Shown here: piece after piece, positions 48,633 to 57,719 of the stretch | Numbering within the stretch: the stretch's first letter is position 1 | Layout: each line of letters opens with the position of its first letter | Notes under the pieces: generated by a model | Databases searched by the model: none | What the model saw: the letters and a program-made list of their open reading frames with translations, nothing else | What the model was told of the DNA's origin: nothing | DNA from: Streptomyces sp. NBC_01233 | GTDB taxonomy: Bacteria; Actinomycetota; Actinomycetes; Streptomycetales; Streptomycetaceae | DNA: 64,000 nucleotides | Assembly (NCBI RefSeq): GCF_035989305.1 | Contig: NZ_CP108514.1 | Coordinates: 2,542,501-2,606,500, forward strand | Direction: 5' to 3' | Position numbers and translations under genes: made by a program

Positions 48633-49628
48633 ATGGAGCCGGTGAAGCTGATTGCATGCAATCCGCAGGTCCTCCTCGAACGGGCCAGGGGCGCTCTTCT
48701 CGGGCTCGCGGTGGGCGACGCGCTGGGCGCCCCCGCGGAGAACATGAAGCCGTCGGAGATCCGGGCGAAATGGGGCCGCATCGAGGGTTTCGTGTCGGAG
48801 GACCCGGCGGGCACGGACGACACCGAGTACGCGATCTTCTCCGGGCTGCTGCTGGCCCGCCACGGCTCTGCGCTCACCGTCTCCCACGTGGAACGCGCCT
48901 GGCACCACTGGATCGCGGACCTCGACGAAGGCCCGTTCCGCGGCGCCGGGTTCTCGGAGCGCGGCACCCTCGAAAACCTCCGGCGGGGCCTGGCCGCCCC
49001 CATCTCCGCCCAGCACCGGCACGCGTGGTCGGACGGTCTCGCCATGCGGGCGGCGCCGTTCGGCGTCTTCGCGGCCGGCCGGCCCGCCGAAGCGGCCCGG
49101 CTGGTCGCCATCGACGGCACGGTCAGCCACGACGGCGAGGGCATCTACGGCGGCCAGGCGGTGGCGGCGGGCGTGGCGGCGGCGATGGCCGGCGGCAGCC
49201 CGGCGTCCGTGGTCTCCGCGGCCCTCTCCGTCATCCCGTCCGACTCCTGGACGGCCCGCTCCCTGCGCCGGGCGGTCACCGCCGCCCCGCGCGGGGAACG
49301 GGCGGTGCGCTCCGCGGTGGTCATCGGCGGCTACCCGTGGACGGACCTGGCGCCCGAGGCCGTCGGCCTCGCCTTCGGCGCCTTCGCCGCGTGCCGGGGC
49401 GACTTCCCCTCCTCGGTCCTGACCGCGGTCAACATGGGCCGCGACGCGGACACCACGGCGGCGGTGGCGGGCGCCCTGTCCGGCGCGATGTCGGGCGCCG
49501 CCGCGATCCCCGCCGCCTGGTCCTCGGCCATCGGCCCGGTCCGCGGCAGCTGCCTCCCCTCGATGCGGGGCTACCACGTCCTCGACATCGCGGACCTCCT
49601 CACCCCCGAATACGAGGCCCCCCGATGA
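48633..49628 (+). CDS. ADP-ribosylglycohydrolase-family protein A
   Basis: A 331-residue member of the DraG/ARH family and first gene of a seven-gene operon. Metal-site motifs are intact: GTDDTEYAIFSGLLLA (Thr-Asp-Asp) and NMGRDADTTAAVAGALSGAM (Asp, Asp, Thr), with LLGLAVGDALGAPAE at the N-terminus supplying the conserved acidic region. Family enzymes use two Mg2+ ions to cleave N- or O-glycosidic bonds of ADP-ribose to proteins or small molecules. The ATG has GGGAGAGG upstream. It overlaps the next gene by 4 bases (ATGA). Protein or metabolite substrate is unknown; the ribokinase in the operon favours a small-molecule riboside. Confidence 0.9.
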   Translation: MEPVKLIACNPQVLLERARGALLGLAVGDALGAPAENMKPSEIRAKWGRIEGFVSEDPAGTDDTEYAIFSGLLLARHGSALTVSHVERAWHHWIADLDEGPFRGAGFSERGTLENLRRGLAAPISAQHRHAWSDGLAMRAAPFGVFAAGRPAEAARLVAIDGTVSHDGEGIYGGQAVAAGVAAAMAGGSPASVVSAALSVIPSDSWTARSLRRAVTAAPRGERAVRSAVVIGGYPWTDLAPEAVGLAFGAFAACRGDFPSSVLTAVNMGRDADTTAAVAGALSGAMSGAAAIPAAWSSAIGPVRGSCLPSMRGYHVLDIADLLTPEYEAPR

Positions 49629-51733
49629 CGCCGCCGGACCCCACCCCGCAGCCACCCCACCTCCCACCGGCCACCCTGCCCGCGGCACCGGCACCCACCC
49701 CACCGCCGAGCCCGACGGAACGGACTCCGGGCCCAGGACCGCGCGCGGCGGGCCCGGCCGCGCGGTCGGAACCGGAGCCCGGCATCCCACCGCACACAAC
49801 CCTGACCCAGAACACCCGGAACCACGAGACCAGGGGCCCCCACCCGGAACGGCACCCGGCCGCACCAGCAGAACCACAGCCCGGCCACCAGACGCACGCA
49901 GCCCTGACCGAGGACACCGGGAACCGGGGGGCCGGGGGCCCGCACCCGGTTACGGGAAGGGGCGGGGTGGGGGAAATCTCCGCCCCCGCCGACGGCCCGC
50001 ACCCGGATCCCCGCGCATCCGCGGCCGCAGGCGGAGCCGGGGCCGGGGGCCGAGCCCTCGCCGGAGGCCAGGCCGGGGCCCGGGTCGGGGGCGTGGCCGC
50101 GGCCGGAGCGGGGGTCGGGGCCCTGGCGGTGGCCGGGGGCGGGGGCGGGCCCTTGGCGGTGGCCGGGGACAGGGGCGGACCCCTGGCGGTGGCCGGGGGC
50201 GGAGGCGGACCCCTGGCCGTGGCCGGGGACAGGGGCGGACCCCTGGCCGTGGCCGGGGACGGAGGCGGACCCCTGGCCGTGGCCGGGGACGGAGGCGGAC
50301 CCCTGGCCATGGCCGGGGGCGGAGGCGGACCCCTGGCCGTGGCCGGGGACAGGGGCGGACCCCTGGCCGTGGCCGGGGACGGAGGCGGACCCCTGGCCGT
50401 GGCCGGGGACGGAGGCGGACCCCTGGCCGTGGCCGGGGGCGGAGGCGGACCCCTGGTCGGGGCGGCGCGCGGGTGGGCCGGTGATGTGGCCTTCGGGGTG
50501 CTCGGCGCGGGGCCGGGGCTCCGGATCGCCGGGGTCCGGGTCGTCGAGCGGCCCGCCGGGCCGGCGGCCTCCGCACCCGCCGAGCTCCCCGCCGGGGCCC
50601 GGCGGATCGAGGGGCTCCTCCTCGGGCTCGCCGCAGGCGACGCGGCCGGGTGGCCCGCGGCCCGCCACCGCGCCAGCCGGATGCCCGAGTGGACCCGCCG
50701 TCTCACCCGCGAGCTCGACACCTTCGCCGAGCAGAACGCCACCACCACCCTCCCCGTCCCCATCGCCCTCAACCAGCCCCCCGAGCCCCTGCGCCTCGGC
50801 CCGTCCGACGACGCCGAGTGGGCCGCCTTCGTGGCCGAGTCCGTGCTCACCGCCGCCGGCGTCCTGCTCAGCGACCTCTCCCGGTCCCGCCGCATGCGCG
50901 CCGCCATCGACCTCGCGTGGAACGCCCTGGCCTCCGAGGTCGCCGCGGCGGCGGAGCGCGCGCCCGAGGTCGAGTCCGCCGTCCTCCCCCTCCGCGCCCG
51001 GATCTCCGTCCGCGCCGGCCTCGGCAACCTCGCCACCGGCCTGCGCCCGCCCGCCACCGGCCACGACAATCCGCACTACTTCGACGACGCCGCCTGCATC
51101 CGCGCCTGCGTGCTCGCCGTCGTCCACCCGGGCGACGCGAGGGCCGCCGCCGACCTCGCCGAGTTCGACGCCCGCTACACCCAGGACGGCGACGGCGTCC
51201 ACGGCGCCCGCGCCATGGCCGCGGCCATCGCCACCGCCCTCGCCACCGCGGACGTCGACGCCGCCGTGGAGGCCGCCCTCGCCCAGCTCCCCGAGGCCAC
51301 CGAGATCGGCCGCAACGCCCGCCACGCCGTGGACCTCGCCCGTACCCGCACGGACGGCGGCGGCGCCTTCGCCATCGTCCCCATCCTCGAACACGAGATC
51401 GTGGACCACGTCTACAGCTACGGGATCGCCGCCGCCGAGACCGTCCCCGTGGCCCTCGCCCTCGCGACCGCCGCCCGCGGCAGGGTGACCGAGGCCGTCC
51501 CGGCGGCCGCCTGTCTGTCCCGCGTCGCGGATTCCGCCCCCGCCCTCGCCGGCGCGCTCACCGGCGTGCTCGGCGGCGGCGATTCGATCCCCGCCGCCTG
51601 GCGCGAGGCCTGCCGCACCCTGTCCGGCTGCGCCCTCCCCCGCCTCGCCGGCACCGACCTCGTGGAACTCGCCTCGCTCCTGGCGCGTACGGAACTCACT
51701 TCACCCAAACCTCAAGGGATGATTCGGACATGA
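49625..51733 (+). CDS. ADP-ribosylglycohydrolase-family protein B with repeat-rich N-terminal extension and degenerate site
   Basis: The 702-residue frame has three parts. Residues 1-160 are proline/threonine-rich and low in complexity; about 160-280 consist of ten-residue units of the [10 protein letters not shown] type; the enzyme-like domain starts near residue 325 ([20 protein letters not shown]). In that domain the first metal motif reads [10 protein letters not shown] rather than TDDT. The second reads [16 protein letters not shown], where the first aspartate of the usual GRDxDT has become Val. It may be a non-catalytic paralogue. Both ends couple to neighbours through ATGA overlaps. 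A shorter start close to the domain cannot be excluded. Confidence 0.8.
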   Translation: MTPPDPTPQPPHLPPATLPAAPAPTPPPSPTERTPGPGPRAAGPAARSEPEPGIPPHTTLTQNTRNHETRGPHPERHPAAPAEPQPGHQTHAALTEDTGNRGAGGPHPVTGRGGVGEISAPADGPHPDPRASAAAGGAGAGGRALAGGQAGARVGGVAAAGAGVGALAVAGGGGGPLAVAGDRGGPLAVAGGGGGPLAVAGDRGGPLAVAGDGGGPLAVAGDGGGPLAMAGGGGGPLAVAGDRGGPLAVAGDGGGPLAVAGDGGGPLAVAGGGGGPLVGAARGWAGDVAFGVLGAGPGLRIAGVRVVERPAGPAASAPAELPAGARRIEGLLLGLAAGDAAGWPAARHRASRMPEWTRRLTRELDTFAEQNATTTLPVPIALNQPPEPLRLGPSDDAEWAAFVAESVLTAAGVLLSDLSRSRRMRAAIDLAWNALASEVAAAAERAPEVESAVLPLRARISVRAGLGNLATGLRPPATGHDNPHYFDDAACIRACVLAVVHPGDARAAADLAEFDARYTQDGDGVHGARAMAAAIATALATADVDAAVEAALAQLPEATEIGRNARHAVDLARTRTDGGGAFAIVPILEHEIVDHVYSYGIAAAETVPVALALATAARGRVTEAVPAAACLSRVADSAPALAGALTGVLGGGDSIPAAWREACRTLSGCALPRLAGTDLVELASLLARTELTSPKPQGMIRT
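50101..50460. repeat. 30-bp minisatellite, 12 units
   Basis: Twelve consecutive 30-bp units (the first degenerate) in exact register. The unit starts GGCCGGGGACGGAGGCGGAC and ends CCCTGGCCGT. Variants alternate GAC/GGC and GGA/AGG at fixed places. Thirty is a multiple of three, so all frames stay open and copy-number change would not break gene B. Each unit adds ten residues ([10 protein letters not shown]). Confidence 0.95.
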
Positions 51734-52875
51734 CGCTCACGTTGGAGGACCGGGCCTGCGGCGCTCTCGTCGGGGCCGCCGTCGGCGACGCGCTCGGCGG
51801 CCCGGTGGAGGGCTGGACCCCGGACCAGATCGTGGAACGGCACGGCGGCCGCGTGCACGGCATCGTCGGCCCGTGGCACGAGAACTGGCGCACGGCCCGC
51901 CCCATCGCCCCGTACCACAAGGGCGACGGACACGTCACGGACGACACCCTGATGACGCACGCGCTGGTCCGCGTCTACGAGGCCGTACGGGACCACCTCG
52001 ACTCCCACGCGATCGCCGAGCACCTGGTCCCCGACCTGATGAACAACCCCCGCTGGATCCCCGAACTGGAGGCCGAGGCCCTGCCGTTGCAGCGGATCTT
52101 CCTCGCCGAGAAGTGGATCGTGACCCGGCTGCACTACGCGCACGTCGACCCCCGCGAGGCCGGCAGCGGAAACATCGTCAACTGCGGGGCCGCGATGTAC
52201 ATGGCGCCGGTGGGCCTCGCCAACGCGGGCAACCCGGCGGGCGCGTACGCCGAGGCGCTCGACATCGCCGGCGCGCACCAGTCCTCGTACGGACGGGAGG
52301 CGGCGGGCGTGTTCGCGGCGGCGGTGGCCGCCGCGTGCGTGCCCGGGGCGACGGCCGCCTCGGTGGTGGACACGGCCCTGTCCCTGGCCAAGGACGGCAC
52401 GCGCGCCGCGATCTCCGCCGTACGCGAAGTGGCCGTCGCCCACCGGGACTTCGAGTCGGCGCTGGCCCCGCTGCGGGCGGCGGTGGCCCCGTACGACTCG
52501 GTCGGCCCGGACTACCGCGCCCCCTCGCTCGACGCCCGCCGCCCCTCCCGGCTGCACTCCATCGAGGAACTCCCCGTCGCGCTGGGGATGCTGCTGGTCG
52601 CGGACGGCGCGTACGAGGCCTCGGTGCTCGGCGCGGTCAACTACGGCCGGGACTGCGACTCCATCGCCACCATGGCGGGGGCGATCGCCGGGGCCCTGGG
52701 CGGCGAGGCCGTGGTCCCGGCCGTGTGGGCCAAGCAGGTCGCCGAGGCCAGCCGCCTCGACCTGCACGCACCGGCGCTGGCGATGGCCGCCGTGGCCCGC
52801 GAGGTCTTCGCCCTCGACCGGGCCCGCCGCCGGACCCACGAGTCGGCCTTCACCGCGATCTCGGCCCCGCGGTGA
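51730..52875 (+). CDS. ADP-ribosylglycohydrolase-family protein C
   Basis: A 381-residue DraG/ARH family member. RACGALVGAAVGDALGGPVE, GHVTDDTLMTHALVRVYE and NYGRDCDSIATMAGAIAGAL keep all expected metal ligands. It differs from protein A by a longer middle (WIPELEAEALPLQRIFLAEK and SGNIVNCGAAMYMAPVGLAN), so the operon members are diverged paralogues, not recent duplicates. The start overlaps gene B and the stop overlaps gene D, 4 bases each. Likely cytoplasmic. Confidence 0.92.
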   Translation: MTLTLEDRACGALVGAAVGDALGGPVEGWTPDQIVERHGGRVHGIVGPWHENWRTARPIAPYHKGDGHVTDDTLMTHALVRVYEAVRDHLDSHAIAEHLVPDLMNNPRWIPELEAEALPLQRIFLAEKWIVTRLHYAHVDPREAGSGNIVNCGAAMYMAPVGLANAGNPAGAYAEALDIAGAHQSSYGREAAGVFAAAVAAACVPGATAASVVDTALSLAKDGTRAAISAVREVAVAHRDFESALAPLRAAVAPYDSVGPDYRAPSLDARRPSRLHSIEELPVALGMLLVADGAYEASVLGAVNYGRDCDSIATMAGAIAGALGGEAVVPAVWAKQVAEASRLDLHAPALAMAAVAREVFALDRARRRTHESAFTAISAPR

Positions 52876-54620
52876 AGGCGCCCGCGGCCTGCGCCCCGGA
52901 CTCCGTCCGGCTCACGTGGGCCCAGCCCGAGGACCTCGTCGGGCACGAGCTGCGTCAGGCGGCCGAGGACGGCCGGGACCCGGAGCCCGCCCGGCGCGCC
53001 TGGCTGGCGGCGGGCGGCAGCCCGGCCCCGGACCGCGCCGGCGCCTCCCCGACCCCGGCGGCGCTGGAGCTCCGCGCCCTCGCGGTCGGCCTGCTGGACG
53101 AGCTCGCCGCGCAGACGTCCCCGCTGGCCGCCGCCGAGCCGCAGCCCTGGGGGGCGATCGTCGCAGCCTGCCCGGACTGGCCCCCACCCGCCACCCGCCG
53201 CACACCCGCGCCCGGCGCACACCATGCGCAGGACCGGCCGGAAGCCACCCCGGAGGGCCGGGCCCGCAGCGGAAACACCCCGGACCCCGCCCCCACCACC
53301 CCAACCCCGGAAGAACACCCCGCCCGGGCCGCACACCATGCGCAAGACCAGCCCGAAACCACCCCGGAGGACCGGGCCCGCAGCGGAAACACCCCGAACC
53401 CCGCCCCCACCACCCCAACCCCGGAAGAACACCCCGCCCGGGCCGCACACCATGCGCGGAGCCGGCCGCAGGCCACCGGGCAGGCCCGGGACCCGGCCGG
53501 ACACCGGCCGGACTGCCGCCCCGGCGCTCCAGCCGCAGAGGGGAACCCCGCCGGGGCCGGACAGGACCTGCGGACCCGGCTGGAAGCCGCCTGGCTGGGC
53601 CGGGCCGTCGGCTGCCTGCTCGGCAAGCCCGTCGAGAAGCTCCCCCTGGAGGGGGTCCGGGCGCTGGCCCGCGCCACCGGCAACTGGCCGCTGAACGACT
53701 GGTTCAGCGAACGCGGCGTACCGCCGGAGGTGCTGGCCGCGCACCCCTGGAACCGCCGCTCCGCCCGCACCTCGCTCGCCGAGAACATCGACGGCATGCC
53801 CGAGGACGACGACCTCAACTACCCCCTGCTCGGCCTGCTCCTGCTCCAGCGGCACGGCAAGGGCTTCACCACCGCCGACGTCGCCCGCCTCTGGCTCGAC
53901 GAACTGCCCGCCGGGCGGACCTTCACCGCCGAGCGCATCGCGTACCGCAACCTCCTGCTCGGGCTGGAGCCGCCCGCCACCGCCACCCACCACAACCCCT
54001 TCCGCGAATGGATCGGCGCCCTCATCCGCGCCGACGTCCACGGCTGGACCAACCCCGGCGACCCGGCCGCCGCCGCGGCACAGGCGTACCGGGACGCCGT
54101 CCTGACCCACACCGGCAACGGCGTCTACGCCGCCCTCTTCATCGCGGCCGCCACCGCCGAGGCCGCCACCGGCCGGGCGGACGTCCACACCGCGCTCCGG
54201 GCCGGGCTGGCCGTCGTACCGCCCCGCTCCCGCCTCGCCGAGGCCGTCCGCCTCGGAATCCGGGCGGCCTCGGACGAGGCGGACTTCGACCTCGTCGTCG
54301 ACCGGCTGCACGCGCGCTTCGGGCACTACCACTGGGTCCACGCCGTCCCCAACACCGCCCTGATCGCGGCCGCCCTCACCCACGCCGACGGGGACTTCAC
54401 CCGCTCCGTCTGCCGCGCCGTGTCCGGCGGCTGGGACACCGACTCCAACGGGGCCACCGCCGGCGCCCTCGCCGCTCTGGTCGCGGGCTCCCCCAGCGCC
54501 CTCCCGCACCGCTGGACCGCTCCCCTCAAGAACCGTCTCGCCACCACCGTCCTCGGCTTCGACGGCATCGGCTTCGACACCCTCGCCCACCTCACCGCAC
54601 AGGAGGCAGCACGCTCATGA
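52872..54620 (+). CDS. ADP-ribosylglycohydrolase-family protein D with N-terminal extra domain
   Basis: A 582-residue protein starting at GTG. The first 100 residues form a small helical domain I do not recognise (VRLTWAQPEDLVGHELRQAA). A proline-rich linker with two 38-residue repeats spans about 115-195. The hydrolase domain starts near residue 238 (RLEAAWLGRAVGCLLGKPVE). Metal motifs are MPEDDDLNYPLLGLLLL and VSGGWDTDSNGATAGALAAL, as in the longer family branch. It overlaps C and the ribokinase gene by 4 bases. The EDDD version of the first motif suggests a substrate different from that of A and C. Confidence 0.9.
   Translation: MKAPAACAPDSVRLTWAQPEDLVGHELRQAAEDGRDPEPARRAWLAAGGSPAPDRAGASPTPAALELRALAVGLLDELAAQTSPLAAAEPQPWGAIVAACPDWPPPATRRTPAPGAHHAQDRPEATPEGRARSGNTPDPAPTTPTPEEHPARAAHHAQDQPETTPEDRARSGNTPNPAPTTPTPEEHPARAAHHARSRPQATGQARDPAGHRPDCRPGAPAAEGNPAGAGQDLRTRLEAAWLGRAVGCLLGKPVEKLPLEGVRALARATGNWPLNDWFSERGVPPEVLAAHPWNRRSARTSLAENIDGMPEDDDLNYPLLGLLLLQRHGKGFTTADVARLWLDELPAGRTFTAERIAYRNLLLGLEPPATATHHNPFREWIGALIRADVHGWTNPGDPAAAAAQAYRDAVLTHTGNGVYAALFIAAATAEAATGRADVHTALRAGLAVVPPRSRLAEAVRLGIRAASDEADFDLVVDRLHARFGHYHWVHAVPNTALIAAALTHADGDFTRSVCRAVSGGWDTDSNGATAGALAALVAGSPSALPHRWTAPLKNRLATTVLGFDGIGFDTLAHLTAQEAARS
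53217..53444. repeat. Two tandem 114-bp units in gene D
   Basis: The segment beginning GCACACCATGCGCA recurs at 53217, 53331 and (partly) 53445, spacing 114 bases (38 codons), with only a few differences. It encodes the linker ARSGNTPxPAPTTPTPEEHP twice and looks like a recent slippage or recombination duplication. Confidence 0.85.
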
Positions 54621-55618
54621 CGGCAATCGCCGTGCTCGGCAGTACGAACATGGACCTCGTCGCCTACGTCCCCAAGGCCCCGCGCCTCGGGGAGACCGTC
54701 ACCGGGCGGTCCTTCCGCACGGTTCCCGGCGGCAAGGGCGCCAACCAGGCCGTCGCCGCCGCGCGTTCCGGCGGGGAGGTGGTGATGATCGGCGCGGTCG
54801 GGACCGACGAGTTCGGCGTGCGGCTGCGCTCCGCGCTCGCCGCCGACGGGATCGACACCGCGGCCCTGCGCACCGTCGAGGGAGCCAGCGGCACCGCCCA
54901 CATCACCGTGGACGACGAGGGCGCCAACAGCATCATCGTCATCCCCGGCGCCAACGCCCGCGTCACCGGCCTGGAGGCGGGGGACGACTCCCGGATCGCG
55001 GCCGCCGACTCCCTCCTCCTCCAGCTCGAACTCCCCCTCACCGCCGTCCTCGCCGGCGCCCTCGCCGCCCGCGCGCACGGCGTCCGTACGGTCCTCACCC
55101 CGGCCCCGGCCCAGCCTCTGCCCCCCGAACTCCTCGCCGCCACCGACCTCCTGGTGCCGAACGAGCACGAGGCGGCCGCCCTCACCGGCCTCACCGACCC
55201 CGGCCAGGCCGCCGAGGCCCTGCTGAGCGACGTGCCCGAGGTGGTGATCACCCTCGGCGCAGCCGGAGTCCTGTACGCCGCCCGCGGCCGTGCGCCCCTC
55301 GCAGTGCCCGCGCCGCGGGTCCGGGCCGTGGACACCACGGCCGCCGGGGACACCTTCGTCGGCGCCCTCGCCGTGGCCCTGGGCGAGGGCCGGCCGATGC
55401 CCGACGCCCTGCGCTGGGCCTCGACGGCGGCCGCGCTCTCCGTGCAGCGCCCCGGCGCCCAGGACTCGATGCCGACCCGCGCCGAAACCGACGCCGCCGC
55501 TGCCCTGGCCGGGCCGGATCCGGAACCCGCCCGGCCCCCCGCCCGGCCCTCCGGTCCTGCCCACCCCGGCCGCACACCCGGGAACGGGCCCGAGGCCGCC
55601 CCCGGAGCCACCGCGTGA
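54617..55618 (+). CDS. rbsK: Ribokinase (PfkB family)
   Basis: A 333-residue PfkB sugar kinase. VLGSTNMDLVAYVPKAPRLG and VPGGKGANQAVAAARSG form the substrate lid and first PfkB signature. VDTTAAGDTFVGALAVALGE is the second signature with the catalytic Asp and anion hole. The last 40 residues are a Pro/Ala tail. It phosphorylates ribose, or possibly another pentoside, with ATP. Placement directly after four ADP-ribosylglycohydrolase-family genes suggests it captures a ribose released by them. No ribose ABC transporter is present. Confidence 0.92.
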   Translation: MTAIAVLGSTNMDLVAYVPKAPRLGETVTGRSFRTVPGGKGANQAVAAARSGGEVVMIGAVGTDEFGVRLRSALAADGIDTAALRTVEGASGTAHITVDDEGANSIIVIPGANARVTGLEAGDDSRIAAADSLLLQLELPLTAVLAGALAARAHGVRTVLTPAPAQPLPPELLAATDLLVPNEHEAAALTGLTDPGQAAEALLSDVPEVVITLGAAGVLYAARGRAPLAVPAPRVRAVDTTAAGDTFVGALAVALGEGRPMPDALRWASTAAALSVQRPGAQDSMPTRAETDAAAALAGPDPEPARPPARPSGPAHPGRTPGNGPEAAPGATA

Positions 55619-56907
55619 GCCACGGCGTGAGCGCCGACGCGGCGCCGGGTACGGCAGGAGCGGTGGCGGGCCCCGGGCGCAGCAGCGAGGCCGCCCCGGT
55701 CGACGCCCGGCCAGGGCAGGGGCGGGGGCCGCTGGACGGGCTGCGCGTGCTCGACCTGGCCACCCTGTTCGCCGGGCCGCTCGCCGCCACCCTGCTCGGC
55801 GACTTCGGCGCCGAGGTCGTCAAGGTCGAGCACCCCGGCATCCCCGACCCCTCCCGCGGCCACGGCCCCGCCAAGGACGGGATCGGCCTGTGGTGGAAGC
55901 TGCTCGGCCGGAACAAGCGGACGATGACCCTCGATCTGTCCACTCCGGGCGGCCGGGACACCCTGCTGCGGCTGGCGGCCACCGCCGACGTGGTCATCGA
56001 GAACTTCCGCCCCGGCACGCTGGAGAAGTGGGGCCTCGGCTGGCCCGAGCTGTCCGCCGCCAACCCGCGCCTCGTCCTGGCCCGCGTGACGGCCTTCGGC
56101 CAGCAGGGCCCGTACGCCCACCGCCCGGGGTTCGGCACCCTGGCCGAGGCTATGAGCGGTTTCGCCGCGATCACCGGGGAACCGGACGGGCCGCCGACCC
56201 TGCCGCCCTTCGGGCTCGCCGACTCGATCGCCGCGCTGACCACCGCGTACGCCGTGATGACGGCCCTGGCCGGGCGCGACCGCACAGGGCACGGCCAGGT
56301 CGTGGACCTGGCCATCGTCGAGCCGATCCTCACCGTGCTCGGCCCGCACCCGCTCTGGTACGACCAGCTCGGCTACGTCCAGCCCCGCACCGGCAACCGC
56401 TCCGCGAACAACGCCCCCCGCAACACCTACCCCAGCGCCGACGGCCGCTGGCTGGCCGTGTCCACCTCCGCGCAGTCCATCGCCGAGCGGGTCGTACGGC
56501 TGGTCGGCCGGCCGGAGCTGATCGCGGAGCCCTGGTTCGCGACCGGGGCCGGTCGGGCCCGGCACACGGACGTCCTGGACGAGGCGGTCGGCGGCTGGAT
56601 CGCCCGGCACAAGGCCGAGGAGGTCGTCGCCGCCTTCGAGGACGCCGAGGCGGCCGTCGCCCTGGTGTACGACATCCGCGACGTGATGGCCGACCCCCAG
56701 TTCGCGGCCCTCGACACGGTCACCGAGATCGAGGACCCGGAGCTGGGCCCGCTGCGGATGCAGAACATCCTCTTCCGGCTGTCCGAGACCCCCGGCGGGA
56801 TCCGCTGGGCCGGCCGCCCGCACGGCGCGGACACCGACGAGGTCCTGACCGAGCTCGGGCTGACCCGGGCCGAGATCACCGCGCTGCGGACCGAGGGGGC
56901 CCTGTGA
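55615..56907 (+). CDS. CaiB/BaiF-family (class III) CoA-transferase
   Basis: A 430-residue class III CoA-transferase from a GTG overlapping the ribokinase stop. After a variable 35-residue leader come LRVLDLATLFAGPLAATLLG, DFGAEVVKVEHPGIPDPSR, NKRTMTLDLSTPGGRDTLLR, VVIENFRPGTLEKWGL and GPYAHRPGFGTLAEAMSGFA, all class III hallmarks. The catalytic Asp normally lies about residue 170-200; FGLADSIAALTTAYAVM holds the likely Asp. It transfers CoA between carboxylic acids. Coupling to a CitE-like lyase suggests activation then cleavage of a hydroxy-acid. Confidence 0.92.
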   Translation: MSHGVSADAAPGTAGAVAGPGRSSEAAPVDARPGQGRGPLDGLRVLDLATLFAGPLAATLLGDFGAEVVKVEHPGIPDPSRGHGPAKDGIGLWWKLLGRNKRTMTLDLSTPGGRDTLLRLAATADVVIENFRPGTLEKWGLGWPELSAANPRLVLARVTAFGQQGPYAHRPGFGTLAEAMSGFAAITGEPDGPPTLPPFGLADSIAALTTAYAVMTALAGRDRTGHGQVVDLAIVEPILTVLGPHPLWYDQLGYVQPRTGNRSANNAPRNTYPSADGRWLAVSTSAQSIAERVVRLVGRPELIAEPWFATGAGRARHTDVLDEAVGGWIARHKAEEVVAAFEDAEAAVALVYDIRDVMADPQFAALDTVTEIEDPELGPLRMQNILFRLSETPGGIRWAGRPHGADTDEVLTELGLTRAEITALRTEGAL

Positions 56908-57719
56908 TCCTGACCTGGCTGTACGCACCCGGCGACCGCCCCGCGGTGGTCGCCAAGGCCCTCGGCTGCGGGGCGGACGCCGTGATCGTCGACCTGGAGG
57001 ACGCGGTACCGGTCTCCCGCAAGGAGTACGCCCGCGCCGCCACCGCCGAACTGCTCGGCGAGCGGCCCCCGGTCCCCGTGTACGTCCGCGTCAACGCCCT
57101 GGACTCCCCGTGGGGCGGCGCCGACCTCAACGCGCTCGGCGGGCTGCGCGGGCTCGCCGGGCTGCGGCTGCCCAAGATCAGCGCCCCGGAGCAGATCGGC
57201 GCCATCGCCGACCGCACCGGCGGGGTCGGGCTCCACGCCCTGCTGGAGTCGGCGCTGGGCGTGGAGCGGGCGTACGAGATCGCCCGCGCGCACCCCGCCC
57301 TGCGCGGGCTCTCCCTCGGCGAGGCGGACCTGCGGGCCGATCTGGCCGTCAGCGCGGAGACCGGGCTGGACTGGTGCCGGTCGCGGGTGGTGGTCGCGGC
57401 CCGTGCGGCGGGGCTGGCGCCCCCCGCGCAGTCGGTGTTCCCGGACATCCGGGACCTGGAGGCGCTGGCCGCCTCGTGCGTCCGCGGCCGGTCCCTCGGC
57501 TTCCTCGGGCGGGCGGCGATCCATCCGCGCCAGCTGCCGGTGATCGAGCGGACCTACCTCCCGGTGCCCGAGGAGGTGACGGCCGCCGAGGAGATCCTCA
57601 GCGCCGCCCGGGCCACCCCGGGTGCGCTGGCCCTGCCCGACGGCCGGTTCGTGGACCCGGCCGTCGTGGCGGCGGCCCACCGCACCCTGGCCCTGTCGCG
57701 GCGGGTGGTCACGCGTTGA
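56904..57719 (+). CDS. CitE-like CoA ester lyase (HpcH/HpaI family)
   Basis: A 271-residue TIM-barrel lyase. WLYAPGDRPAVVAKALGCGA, DAVIVDLEDAVPVSRKEYAR and VRVNALDSPWGGADLNAL match CitE-type beta subunits and stand-alone malyl/citramalyl-CoA lyases. LHALLESALGVERAYEIA and LSLGEADLRADLAV give the metal-binding Glu and Asp; FLGRAAIHPRQLPVIER is the C-terminal signature. It would split a hydroxyacyl-CoA into an acyl-CoA and an oxoacid. GTGA overlap with the CoA-transferase gene. Its last 11 bases overlap the convergent beta-helix gene. Confidence 0.92.
   Translation: MILTWLYAPGDRPAVVAKALGCGADAVIVDLEDAVPVSRKEYARAATAELLGERPPVPVYVRVNALDSPWGGADLNALGGLRGLAGLRLPKISAPEQIGAIADRTGGVGLHALLESALGVERAYEIARAHPALRGLSLGEADLRADLAVSAETGLDWCRSRVVVAARAAGLAPPAQSVFPDIRDLEALAASCVRGRSLGFLGRAAIHPRQLPVIERTYLPVPEEVTAAEEILSAARATPGALALPDGRFVDPAVVAAAHRTLALSRRVVTR

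Noticed and set aside
50101..50460. Regular 30-bp repeats resembling a CRISPR array
   Set aside because: The units abut directly with no unique spacers, lie within a coding frame, and no cas genes are present; it is a minisatellite.
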